Source: Phytoseiulus persimilis (lineage: Eukaryota > Arthropoda > Arachnida > Mesostigmata > Phytoseiidae). From it: DNA of 64,000 nt. The notes below the pieces were generated by a model that did not search any database, was not told the origin of the DNA, and saw only the letters and a list, made by a program, of their open reading frames with translations. How positions within the stretch are numbered: the stretch's first letter is position 1; each line of letters starts with the position of its first letter. The DNA is taken from NCBI GenBank assembly GCA_037576195.1, contig CM075102.1, positions 46,806,745 through 46,870,744 on the forward strand, in the 5' to 3' direction. Position numbers and translations under genes: made by a program. Positions 1 to 11,707 of the stretch are shown piece after piece.

Positions 1-560
1 GAGCCTCGAGTTCCGATTGTGTGATGGTGTCCTGGGTGGTCTTTGAAATGTGGGGCCTCGCGTTGTCATGTTGAAGGATGACTCCCCGTCTTGTTCCTGA
101 GCAACGCTTCAGCAGTAGCTGTTCCGCCTGGTTTCAAGAATTTATGATGTTCGATTCCTTTATCATTCCACCAGACACAGACAGGAGTCTTCTGTTCTAA
201 GGTTTTCTGCTTCGCGTGCCTGGGGTCGGTGTTCCTCGAGGAGTGCTGGCGGGTTTCTTTGCAATATCGGAACCACTCCTCATTACCAGTGACGATCTGG
301 TCGAGGAATCTGCAAAGGGAGTGTCGTTGCACCACGGAACTGCGCACAGTCGCACGCATTCGTTTCTGACAAGACGTTACCAGATGAGGTATCCATTGTC
401 CGACCTCAAGAACTCTCCCCATTGCATGCAAATGGTTCCGAATCACATGGTCGCTGACAACTATCCGCTGTCGCAAAACTACTCAGCCCCGGACTTTCTT
501 CCAATGCTGTGATTATGGTATCGTCGTTCACCTCATCAGGTGTGCCAGACTGGGAGTGCC
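1..560 (-). mobile_element. Degenerate mariner-family transposase relic (5' part; continues past left edge)
   Basis: Read on the minus strand, this is a decayed Tc1/mariner transposase. One frame (476 down to 66) carries the mariner signatures NHLHA, TGNEEW and VCVWW. Just downstream (about 90 down to 1) a different frame carries HDNARPH, the block around the second catalytic Asp, so at least one frameshift lies between them. Upstream (about 550-480) a third frame still reads helix-turn-helix-like residues. In active mariners the first catalytic Asp sits in TGDE; here it is Asn, which alone should abolish catalysis. No terminal inverted repeat is visible, and the 3' end lies outside the window. 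It is a dead copy and does not encode a working protein. Family assignment is firm; the exact borders are not. Confidence 0.85.
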
Positions 561-567
561 TTCGAGG

Positions 568-1320
568 TCACATCTCAAAGATGTGACCTATTTGGATTAG
601 ATTTATTTGATCTTTCATACACATCATATGAACTTTTTTTATTACAGGGGTGAGATGAATCGTAGTCACAGATCTTGTCTCTCCTAGTTTATTAGGGTAG
701 TTTTCGTCCTCCGTAGGACTGCCTGAGTTGTGTTTGGCGAGAGCCCGATGCGGTAGGGGAATTCCTCTGGGGAGAAAGAGTCTTCCTCGCATCCCAGGAC
801 CACGTGTCTGTCCATCACGGTTCTGCCGCATCTTGGGCATTTGATGTCGATGGAAGGGTCGCGGTTCGGGTGCTTTTTCAGGATGGTTAACATCCCTGCT
901 CTCGTTAGAGCTAAAAGCTGGCTTCCGCGCGTGTTGTTGTACAGCTTTTGTTGGAGACCCCTGGACTCCTTGTGTTGTAACACGCCAATGTGGATTTGGA
1001 ATGCATGGCTTGTTTCCATGCAGAGTCCAGTTTATCTTGCTCCTTTGAACCTGGTGTTCGTTGTTCCGGTGGCCTGGAGGAAAGGTTTCGGCCATCTGTG
1101 TGGGTCCATTTGTTCTGTTCTCTCGAAGTACATCAGTTTACTTGTGGTCTCCCTGGCATCGAACGAGCTCCAGCCTAGTTCACCTTCCGTGAATTCGTTG
1201 GCTATGGTGGAGTGTGGTATGCCGAGGGCCCACCGTCCCGCCGTATTTTTTCGACTCATGAACGAACTCCGCGGGAAGGGTCTGTTCAATATATGTGCTT
1301 CCCGTGGCGCTGTCATAGTG
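568..1320 (-). mobile_element. Non-LTR retrotransposon relic: 3' end of the reverse transcriptase ORF
   Basis: Two overlapping minus-strand frames together read as the C-terminal end of an ORF2 from a CR1/L2-like non-LTR retrotransposon. The upstream frame (1316-1032) has the post-RT block ALGIPHST, GELGW, DARE and RWPKPF. The second frame (1019-684) has NNTRGSQLL and the terminal zinc knuckle CPRCGRTVMDRHVVLGC (Cys, Cys, His, Cys). This tail architecture is typical of elements abundant in tick and mite genomes. The frame changes near 1020-1040, so the copy is frameshifted. The catalytic F-A-D-D block was not found upstream, so it is also 5'-truncated or eroded. It sits next to the mariner relic, which suggests an old transposon accumulation zone. 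Confidence 0.75.
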
Positions 1321-4300
1321 ACAAGCCTGCATTGTGAGCGTCAGTGTGAAGCTCCCAGGACCGGCCAGGAGTCATATCCCCATCAAGGATATGCCCGGTG
1401 AATTCAAAGCTCTACTAATGAGACCGATGAACGATAGCCCTGACATAGAGACAGATTCGAGACAATCATGTGACAAACACACAGCCGGAAACAACGCCGA
1501 AGAGAGCCCTGTCTGTCATCGATACCGGGCGAAGAGATGCGGGGAAAAGGCCAAAATTCTAGAATAGCGAAGGGATTCATGGGGGAAAGCACGGTCAGAA
1601 GCCATGAAACCATCAGCCACACGATTCGGAATCTCGCGCCACACTTATGGCCGAAACTTGTGTTCACAACGAACGAACTCGGAAACATCAAGAGCGAAGC
1701 TGGCGAACTAACTTGGAGTGTATCCAGCTGACAAGAGATTCAGCAGGCAGACTGGAATGGATAACGTTCCGCAATCAAGCCGGAGCAACAGCGCATGTCC
1801 GTGCAGGATGCAGAGAGGGACTTCGGCCCGGGCTGAAATCCTGACAAGCATCAGAACGGCATCGCCAGCCTCGGAACGACGGTCGAAATGATCTGAGACA
1901 GCTTAACAGATCGCCCCTGGAAGTTCCCTCCTGATCTGACACTGTTTGAGAAAACACAGAGATTAACGGAACTCGTCGTTCCGCAATTCGCTCTGAATTA
2001 TTCATTCATCACATTTGAAGCTATCAGTTCCCGGGAGATATTGAAAACACTGATGTTTCTGATACAATAAATAACAAAATACTCAGATGTGTTTTATTGA
2101 CGGTTGCCACCCGATGATGTATCATCAACGATTTCAATCGTTTATATTCGCTGAACTCTCTTATTCCTCAAATCAATTGTCGTGTCACAACACCTTCATC
2201 TCAAATCATATGGAATAGGTTTGATGGAGGCAGAAGCCATCGGTTAACTTAACAATGTTCCAAGTACTTCGGGGCAGGAGTACATGTTTGGTTTCAAAGC
2301 TGTAGGACTCGGAGATTGCATTCCGATTCGTTCTCGTTGTCTCCATTCTCCAACAGTACTTCCGTTTGGAACGATTATACACAACGTTAAAACAACGTGG
2401 AGTTAATAAACCTCTCCGTCTCCGTACAATATCATTCGTAGCTATCGTCGTTGTAACAAACATTGTCCAACCAGAACCAACAGTGGGATGGCAATGGCAT
2501 TCACATGGTGGTTTTCAACAACATTTCTGATGTTAATCATCTTTTTATGTACAAACAGTTATCGGGCCGCCGGCTTGGGGATGCCATCCTGTGTTCACGA
2601 AACTGCTCCTGTTATCACGATTATCATAGTTCGCTTTGATAAGAAATTCTCGGTTCACTAGTATGGGAGAACATTAAATATACGTGGTACACGTTGGATT
2701 CCGACGATTCAATCGAGATTAATTCGACTGGACGTCGCAGCCCCCCGGCAGGATAGCTGTTGCCTGTTTTCTCTTGCAGTCGATTTGGTAGGGTTGTCCT
2801 TCATAGACTAATTGCATTCCCATATCAGGAGACGAACGTGTTTCTGTTCAGGCGTTTAAACTCAGATACCCGGTTGTTCAATCCGATTTGTCACGTGTCT
2901 TCGATGCGCAAACGACATCGAGACCCTCGCTCTTGCTAATCCGAGCGCGGTCCTCCTTGCGAGCTCTGTACTGGATTTGATCGAGCAAGGGAATCCAATG
3001 GATAATTTCGAATCGGCTCCCGAGTTCTTCAGCGCCCGTCCGTATGCTCTCCTTGTTCGTTATGTTTGCTTGATCTGGGTGGGATACGCATCCTCAATTC
3101 AGATTGGGAAATTCAACCACCTCGTCAGCGACCCTGATGACTGAAGACTTTGCCCGGCAGCTGACTGGATTGCTCGTTGTTTGATAAATGCCGCAAAAAT
3201 GTATCGGGAACGCCGTGTCCCCGTTGCAATCCAAGAGGATAAGACACCAGTGAAGTTTTAATGCCAGTAAACAATCTGAGGCGCGGCTAAAATCTGCTCC
3301 AAGCTAGAGAAGATTGCACAAACATTCCCTGAGCGGCTTCGCGGGGAACTAAAGGAGTAACAAGCTGCAGTTCCTTTCGTCGCTGCGGCTTCCACGCGTT
3401 CGGCTCTTGCTGTGAACGCACGCAGGGAGCCACCCTGAACATTTTTCAGTTTTTGGTGGGTTGATTCACTCGTGTATTTGCACCGATCCCGACATACAAT
3501 CGGATTTAATGCTCACTTGACATCAATGCATATCCAATTTGTGTCTAACAAAAAGTATTTGTCTATGAACTAGACGCGTCAAGCGAACTTTCTTCTTACA
3601 TCACTATTCGGAAGGCGAAGATCAAAATATTTAGAGTATGTAAACGGATGTAAATATTGCTACTGCTCATTACTTGGTCAACGTAAGCCTGCAAGCTCAC
3701 AGATGCCGGCATCCTCAAGGACTTTAAGGAAACGCACTGAGTCACATAGCGGCACTGCCGGACGCTGCCCGACCTCCTACGCCGTGAGGCTCAGCTCAGA
3801 GACATCGCATGCGTGGTCCAGCTTGAGAGCCCATTCCTTCTCAATGCTCGAATCATTATTCAGCTAAAGAAGCGGAAGTTTCCGTTCGGAAAATAATCAA
3901 CAACTAGTTTTCCCCGCCTTCGTCCCTGTCTCGCCTTCCAAGCACATTCCCTCAAACTTGGTGATTGCAGCAAAGTTTAACACACACATACACACACAGA
4001 TCTGAACAACCGTCGACCACCTTCACTAAACCTTTATCACTTCGCAGCGCATTCTCGCTTCCAGTCTTTAGAACGGGTGCATCCTGATTCGGTTTCCGCG
4101 TTTTCTTCGTAGCCGTCGGTGCAGCCCTCATAACATCTTCTACTTCCTTTAAGCTATACGCTTCACCAATCATTGTTATCACAGTTCCATCTTCAACAAT
4201 ATTGGCTTGGCATATGTCGGTGCTGCTCGGTGATCAGGGATTCCCTCTCGTTTCAATCTCGCCAATATCAAAATACTTCATCTCAGGTGTGATTGTTTGC

Positions 4301-4751
4301 TCGTTCCAACTCTGCGTCCTCTTACTCTGCTTCTCTCAATTCGGAATCAATCTTTCCGCGGCGAGTTCCCCCTGGTCTAGGAAATGTGTACGAACGACTG
4401 GTTCCAGCCAAAGCGATACGGTTCGCACTTGACGACGTCACCAGTTCGAATTCCGTATTCGACCCATCCTTCTCTCTCTCTTTTCTCCATCGGTGCTTCG
4501 AAGTTGTGAATTGTCGGCGGGAGGAATTCGCGCCGGGCACTGTACCTCGAAACTTCGAACGCGAAGTGATGTCTCATCCATCTGTTCCAGTGTACACGAG
4601 TTTACATTAGGTTTCGACGGATGCCAACGCGTACGTCATGAACGACTCGCGATGACGGTGGCTCACGGAGCTTGCGGCGGCTCCGTTCCGTCTCCAATTG
4701 AAAGATGCCTAAAGTACCCTAACGAACCTATATACATTGTAGAACGGGTGG
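1321..4751. other. Intergenic DNA downstream of the MSK-like gene; no gene recognised
   Basis: About 3.4 kb in which no open frame shows a family motif and no phase-consistent exon chain was found on either strand. It may hold the MSK 3' UTR, because that gene's stop codon is at 4752-4754 on the minus strand. No canonical AATAAA was found close below the stop on that strand. Stretches around 2040-2480 and 3460-3660 are more AT-rich than their surroundings. Older parts of the retrotransposon may extend past 1320 but are too decayed to support. Confidence 0.5.
3979..4000. repeat. Short (CA)n microsatellite
   Basis: Imperfect CA dinucleotide run interrupted by one T, in the intergenic DNA below the MSK-like gene. 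Too short to imply function. Confidence 0.7.
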
Positions 4752-7700
4752 TTACAAGACTCTCAGTCTCTTCTGCACCATTGTATCCCCCTTTGCTTGG
4801 CGTTTACGTCCGCGGGTCACCATGCTGTGCTCCGTGCTCGATGCCGCAATAGCGAGACCCTCCAGAGTTTGGGCGTTGTCCCTAACTGTAGTCAGTGAAC
4901 TGGCTTTGCTTGCGCTACTGCTGCTATTGTGGCTGCACAGTTCGAATTTGAATTTCAGAGGCTCCACTTGGATCACGGTGAACTCGGCTCTGATCAAGCT
5001 GTTTGAGGAGCTCGAGTTCGAACAAGGACTCTGGATCGGCTCGGGCTCGCGTCTTTTCGGCTGCGGAGGAGGTGACGGAGATAACGTTTCAAGGTAGGCA
5101 GATACTTTTGTGTCGGGGAACGTGAACACCGAGGGCGCTGCAGAGGATGCCGACGAACTCGAAAGAGGCACGCCTGATGAAGAGGACGAGACGTGACGAG
5201 TTGCGGAGCTCGGATTCGAGTTTCGACTAGATGCACAGCTCGATGAAGACGTCGAAGTCGATGTTGAGTCCGATGATTTCTTCAACAACCGCCGCTGAGC
5301 CAACGAGGCGGAATTAACGTCGGCGAGTAGGAATCCACCGCGAGTGGCCATGTGGAAAGCGTCGAAGGTCGCTCTGAATCCTCCCTCGGTCTCTTTGACT
5401 GTTGGTGGCATGCATAGATCTCCGTGGAGAACTTCCGGGGTTGCCAGCGGGGTGCGGAGGTTTTTCCTGTTGGCGTGTTGGAGCCAGGGATGACACCGGA
5501 GCTCGGACATCGTGAGGCGATCCGAGGGGTTCACCGTCAGGAGGCCCTTGACGATTCCTTTCGCGTCCTTCGATACGACATCCCACTGGGGAGAGCTCAA
5601 GTTGAAGTCACCGGCTGTGATCCGTTTCATGATCGCTGCAGAAGAAGTGTCTCTGCTCGGACTGTGGAAAGGGCTGCGTCCCGATAGCATGGCGTACTGG
5701 AAAATGAGGAGTCGATTTCGTTAAGATCAGGCCTCGCTTCAGGAAATCTCAGGAGTTCCCCGGGCAGGGATTAGACCTGAAGCATTCATGGAATATTCAT
5801 CACAAACGAGCTATGGACAAACAACTCGGAAGGAGAGAGAAGTAACTCACCAATATCACGCCCAGACTCCAGAGGTCGCATTGCTCGTTGTAGCCCTGCG
5901 CGGTCTTATCTCGCGCTTGGTTCAAGACCTCGGGCGCGGCGTAGCTCACGGTGAAACAGGGAGTTTTCATCAGCTCCTCGTCTGGTTTGTAGCGCGCGAA
6001 GCCGAAGTCGACGACTTTGATGGCGGACTTGTCGGCAGTGAATAGGAGGTTTTCCGGCTTCAGATCTCGATGGACTATGTTTTTCTTGTGCATGAAGTTG
6101 ACGGCGGACACCAACCGTTTGAATATTCTACGAGCCTCGTTCTCAGTGAACCTAGACTTCTGGCTGATCATCTTGAAAAGTTCGCCGCCGCTGAGAAGTT
6201 CCGTGACGATGTACGTGTGGTACTCGTCCTGGAACACATCGACCAAATTGACCACGTTCGGATGGCCCTGACACACTCGAAGTATATGGACCTCGCGAGA
6301 AGTATCGATACGCCTGGTGACGATTTTGACCGCTCGAACGACTTTAGTCTTTTTGTGCACACACTTCCTGCAAACGGAGAACGAACCGTCGCCTAGAAAG
6401 CTCGAGTCCTCAACCTGGAGCTCGTACTCCCGGAAAAAACTCGAGTTGGCGAATTTCGCAGCGACAAGCTCGTTCATTTTGGGTTTTGTGGCGGTCTGAG
6501 CTTCGGTGACCATGAGATCCTTCGAGAGTGTGTTGTTTGAGAACAGCACCGACGGCGCAATATACGAATAACCCTTGAAGAGGTCGTGCAGGTCCGTTTC
6601 CGAACAGTTGGGCACGCTGGCTGGCGAGTCGATTACCGGAACCATCGAGGTGAATTCTTCGGAGAAATTACTCAAGTCCATCTCATCTGGAAAGATATTT
6701 ATGAAGTCAACTGATCAGTAAACATAAGTCCGCGGTCATACCAGCAAGCTGTGCATCATCAACAACAATAGGGATACGGCTTCGCTGGCACCGTTAGGAG
6801 AATCCCGATCGGATCGAGCAAGATAGATTGGTGGACCGATAGGGATGCCTGTCTTCGGTTCCAGCCGGAGCGAACCAGATTTTCAGATCAGAAGTGGCAT
6901 TGAGCGTTGGATAAGCAACAGATCATGTACTCACTGCTTATCTTGGGAACGAAGGGAGCCTTGAGCTCTTTCTTGCTTAAGGCCGTCCAGTCCATTCCAC
7001 GGAAGAAGCGGTGGGTTTTCAGCTCATCTGAGCCTCGGCAGCCTCCACCGAGCCGCTTTGTGGGATCCTTGATGAGCAACTTCTCGATGAAGTCTCTCGC
7101 GTCGGGTGACACCGAAGCCGGGATCGGTGGTTGATTCTTGAGGATGCGTTTTGAGATCTCAGCCTGATTGTTTCGTTCGCCTTCGACGGTGAACGGCGAC
7201 GCTCCAGTGAGCAATTCGTAAGTCAGAACTCCTACTGACCACCAGTCTGCGCAGTAGTCGTGGCCGTTGGTTCCAGCCTTCACCACTTCTGGCGCCATGT
7301 ATTCAATGGTGCCACAAAACGAGAAAGCCCTTTGATTGCGGTCACAGAGGAATTCCTTGCTCAAACCGAAGTCGGTCAGAACGATATGTCCGTCGGCGTC
7401 CAGGAGGATGTTCTCCAGCTTGATGTCACGGTAGATGATGCCCAGCTTGTGCAGCTGTTCTAGGGCAAGAATGAGCTCACCGATGAAGAACCTCACTTGA
7501 TGTTCCGTGAAATGCTCGCGCTGATAGAGATGTGTGAACAGTTCTCCTCCACGGACGAAATCTGAGGCACGAGAGGAAAGACATGATTAATCTTGAGCCT
7601 GGGGATTCGTCTCCTACGCGCGACAATGAGCCGTCACCGGTAGAGAGGACTTCATCGTTCTTCGTCTCTTTTGCAGGGAGAGAGAGAGAGAGAGAGTTCC

Positions 7701-10700
7701 CATCGCTCTACAGATTTCATCCCTAACAGGATTGAGACTAAAGGAAGAACTCACCAAGAACGAGATGTAGTTTGGCCTTCGATTGGAAGGCGTAATGTAA
7801 GGTGGCAAGGAATGGAGACTCTCGAATGGCTTCGAGAACTTGTCGCTCTGTCCGGGTGTGTTCGAGGGTTTTTTGCTTTTGGATGATGGAAGCTTTCTTC
7901 AAAATCTTCATCGCATACAATTTGTTCTTGTCGGGACCCCCGATCTTCCGGACCAAATAGACCTTGCCGTATGCTGGAAAGAAGTTGATAACTGTTAGTC
8001 TGGGGGCCAGATAATTTTCTGCTCGGGGAATAGAAAGGATCGCTGCTTGTGGGACGCCCGGCACAAATCTCTCCTCCCCAAACTCCGCGCCGGTCAAACC
8101 GAGTTCTTCTTCGCCCTTATTCCGCATTCATCACTCATCATCGCGAATTACGGAGCTCCGGTCTGCTCGTGGCGCCAATCCAACGACGCAGTTTATGCAA
8201 CTCCACCAGGCCCGTAAGGGTGTTGTTCAGCACTTCTTGCGTGCTCGGGAACGTCCCGAGCTGCTGATTTGAGAACAGCGTTATGCTTCCGGAGGCCGAA
8301 CGTATGGTACGTGATGCAATGGTCTCATCCACACAAACTTCCGCACACATTTACGCACGCTCTTCCCCCCCCCTCCTCCCCCGCGAACGCAAGCACGCAC
8401 TTAGGTATGCAGGTTGTGGGGAATTTTACAACCAATAGCTCGACAACGATATATCGGGAATATTCCCGGTTCCGCATTCCTTCAGGGGTTGAAGATTCAG
8501 TCGACGTAAAATCGGGAGAGAGCGAATGGATGAATGACGACGAGAAACAATGAAGGACAGCCTTGTCATCCGCAGCTAGCCATTGGCGTCAGAGACCCCG
8601 GTTCCGCATTGGCAAGTTGGATATGTTCCCTGGCTGAAGATGCCTCGCGGCCTCGGTGCGACAAAAACTACAAACTGTATAGCCCGTCAACAAGGGATGA
8701 AGACCCTTCCTTTTTTTTCGGCGGAGGATTCCGCGCACGCTTTCTTCGAATCGTGAGCGGAATCAACTGCGAGGAATTCCCCCGGCGTCAGGCCGATTAC
8801 CCGCTCGGCAGCCCCGCGCTCTGCCCGCGGGAGCCAACCCGTTGCTGCTGCTGTTGTAACCCTGACCTAGTGCGCAAGTGGGTCAGACGACGGTTCGCAG
8901 CAGCGTTTTCGGCGATAGAAGAGAGGGTGAGTGGTGATCCGGAGAACGGGACACCCCACCGATCTTCGTTCTGCCTCGCGGAATCACGTCCATGGCATTT
9001 CCGAGAGTGGAATGTTTCAGCTATTTACTTTCGACCTGAATTTGAGAGGTGTATCGACGCAGCGCTCGTCTCATCAGTACGATTCCTTCCGCCGCCCCGG
9101 ACCAGAGAACGCGGTTATTCGATCGAACTGCTCCCGAATCTGAGAGGCGGCGGGGGAGACGACATCCGTTGAAGGTCAGCCGTCTCATTAACGGGGGCGA
9201 CAAAAAAGCTCTCGAGCGTCGAGTCTCCATGGTATCGAGTTACCACAAGGGAGGTTCCTAGCTTTGTGGGAGGAGAGAGGTCCTAGACTGTGAATTCCTC
9301 ACCGTAGGACCGCGCCCGTCCCGGTAATAGGGAGGAAGCTCTCGGCGAACTCTTCGGAGGAAACTTGGATCGTTGGTACCTGTACGAAGTAACGAGCGAG
9401 CCCTGCTTCGGAAATGAACGCTTGTTCCTACGCAGAATTACAGTGTAGCGCTAACCGAGCCGGTCAAATCAGAAATGTGCAGACATTCAAACTGGCTAGC
9501 TCAACGACTGTACGAGTACACCGACGAAACTGGGTCAGATGGTCAACGGTTGTTACCAGATGCAAGTTCCAGGGAGGCGACCGCCGCCTCTGTCGCGGAG
9601 AATTCCGCAGAGAGCTCCGGCGCAAGATCAGCGTCATTTTCGGCGGAAGAACTTCCAGGCTTCGACCTGCCACCGCGATTCACGCTGAAATCGTCCACGG
9701 TGGACGTCGTCCTCATCACACTCGCCGTTCCACCCGCAGAACAGGGTTCGGCTGCATTTTCCAAAGTGGTTACTCAAACAAAACGCGAGCCGCATTCTCC
9801 GGTTACGGAACATAATCAAGCGCACAACCGGAACCGCCGATTCCGGGCGTCTGACAGACCCTCATTGCAGATAGCTCTTGGCTCGGAGGCAGGCTGCCGG
9901 GAGGCAGGCCGCTCGGTCGGCCGGCTAGCAGGCAGGCCGCTCGATTGCTGTGCTAGATTTTGGATTTGCTGCGCATGCGCGAAGACCAACTTGACCCTAT
10001 TTTCACCGGCGGAAGAATTTCGCGATTTCTTCGTTCCTCTTCTCGTCCGTCGCTCATCCCCGTCGCTCTTCCCTGCAGCGTTCTGTTCACTTGAGGGGCT
10101 CCAGACGTCGTAACCTTTTTTGAACTCTTTCGGCTTGACGGCAACGCGATTCCTAGTTCAGCACTCGAGGATAGAATCCATTCACACGAAGATCCGTTAA
10201 TTATTCAGCGTTTTGCGCGGCTAGCCGCACCGGGCGGACAAAAAAAAGCTGCGTCGTACCTCGTATGGCTTCCGATTGCGCCACGATGCCGCAACCGGAA
10301 GAAAAATGGTGGCCTGATTGTCGGACTGTCTGCGGGAGGAGCGAGCCCTCGCTTGACAGAAGCCGCGAGGAGAGTGTGGAGCTGGAGAGATAATTCAAGC
10401 AACGAGAAGAACTGCGAAACTTGAGGGTGGGGGAAGGAGGGGCGCAGACCTCGAAGCAGAATCTTCGGGACGGCATTGCGCATAAACGAGCGATGCCCAA
10501 GTTGGCTGAAGCACTCAGGCACGCGAAGCAATTGGCGAAGGAAGCAGACGTGGTCGGTCTGTTCTTCCGTTTGACGGTGCGCAGTTGTCGATAATAAGAA
10601 GGAAGCGACTTTCTCTCAAGGACGTTGTGCTTCGCGTTGAAGCGCTTTGGCTGGCGAAGCGATACGTTGCTTGCGATCTAGCCATCCAAGGAAGCACGAG

Positions 10701-11707
10701 CATCAACGTCCAGCCAGCCCGTCTTCCGTCGTTGTCGTCGTCGCCGCCGCCGACGTTCTTGTCAGCTAGCTCGGGAAACTCTTGTTTTGTAGAACGCACG
10801 ACGTCGTCCGGGCTGCTGAGGCACTGCCAGCGGTTCGACGCCAGAAACCGACGAGCTGTCATGACTCGCGAGACGTGTCTGTTTCCGATACGCTTTCCTT
10901 CCAGAAACCCCAAACAAGAAACAAACATCGACAAAGGATTCTTCCAGCTTCCTCGATCGATGGTTTCATCATCGAAATTAATAGCTGGATCCGTTTCTGC
11001 TCTCTGACGCAAGCGACCGTGGAACGAACCACGGACAGACGAGTCAACAAACGAAGGCCCGGAGAGGCAGGAAAACGAACTCTTGCGAACGGGATGCTCA
11101 GTCATCGTTGTCGTCTTCAGAGGCGGCGGCCCACTCGCCGCCGACTTTGAAGCCGAAGTGGCCGGAGCCGCTTCGGGTGATGATGATGATATCTCCGGCC
11201 GAAGTTCTGACCTAGTGCCATGGCCCACATCCGAGGAGCAGCGGCGGCGGCAGCGGAGCCGCTACCACCAACACCGGCGTCGGCGACGTCGTCCACGACT
11301 ACGACGAGGAGCAACCAGAAAAGCCGGAGCGGAACTGCAGTGACAGGCTCCGTTGCCTCTTCCAGTCACCGCTAACGCTAATGTCTCGACTCCAGAAGAT
11401 TCTCGCGTATGGGCTGGCTCGCTCCTCTAGCTTGCTCGCAGCGGATACGTTCGTCCACCTCTGACGAGAAGTACTCATTGAGGGTAGGCCGGGACAGGAG
11501 GAGGGGAGAATTGCGAAATTCTCCAAATATACCAGAACTCGACCCGCGTTCGGAGGGATTCCCGGGAGTCGGAGATGAACTCCCCGATCGCGACGCGGGA
11601 GAAGAGAGGACCAGAAGCCTACTGTGGTTGAACTTACCTCCGGTACCGAGCACCCGGAGCAACTCGAAGTCGCTCATCCCGACGTACTCCCCATATCTTC
11701 CAGACAT
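4752..11707 (-). CDS. RPS6KA5: Mitogen- and stress-activated protein kinase (MSK/JIL-1 family, RPS6KA5-like)
   Basis: Tandem-kinase AGC/CaMK enzyme that in other animals acts in the nucleus downstream of ERK and p38 and phosphorylates histone H3 and transcription factors. Coding exons on the minus strand: 11707-11638, 7973-7755, 7561-6935, 6686-5851, 5696-4752; total 2697 nt, 898 aa, all phases consistent. The N-terminal AGC kinase has GTGAYG (P-loop), Lys46 in YAMK, YRDIKLEN (Asp142), DFG (Asp160) and SFCGTIEYMAPE. The linker has NFSEEF and the hydrophobic motif FKGYSYIAP (Ser about 346). The C-terminal CaMK-type kinase has GDGSFS, Lys about 426, HRDLKPEN (Asp about 513), DFG and KTPCFT (Thr about 551). 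The tail holds the LAQRRLLKK docking/NLS motif, long Ser runs and a second basic cluster. The Met used (11707) lies 5 nt inside a possible acceptor (cag ending 11713). The residues Asn-Met-Ser-Gly there resemble the family's Asn-Leu-Thr-Gly, so an unfound upstream coding exon is possible. Confidence 0.93.
7677..7696. repeat. (GA)n microsatellite in an MSK intron
   Basis: About ten GA units inside the intron between exons 7561-6935 and 7973-7755. A simple repeat with no other signal. Confidence 0.85.
7974..11637 (-). other. First identified intron of the MSK-like gene (3.7 kb)
   Basis: Donor GTAAGT just below 11638 and acceptor TTTCCAG ending at 7974. The interior is GC-rich and poor in stop codons, so it contains several unrelated open frames of 200-240 codons on both strands. 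None has a domain motif or conserved-looking segment. It also contains one degenerate tetranucleotide tract (9885-9945). Confidence 0.8.
9885..9945. repeat. Degenerate tetranucleotide tract (GGCA/GGCC/TCGG-like)
   Basis: GGCAGGCTGCC-like and CGGTCGGCCGG-like steps repeat with a 4-bp period and frequent substitutions. It lies in the large MSK intron. It is one of about a dozen similar cryptic simple-repeat tracts in the window. Confidence 0.65.

Noticed and set aside
1404-2005. Minus- and plus-strand frames beyond the retrotransposon tail
   Set aside because: No reverse-transcriptase motif such as the catalytic FADD block could be found, so the element was not extended.
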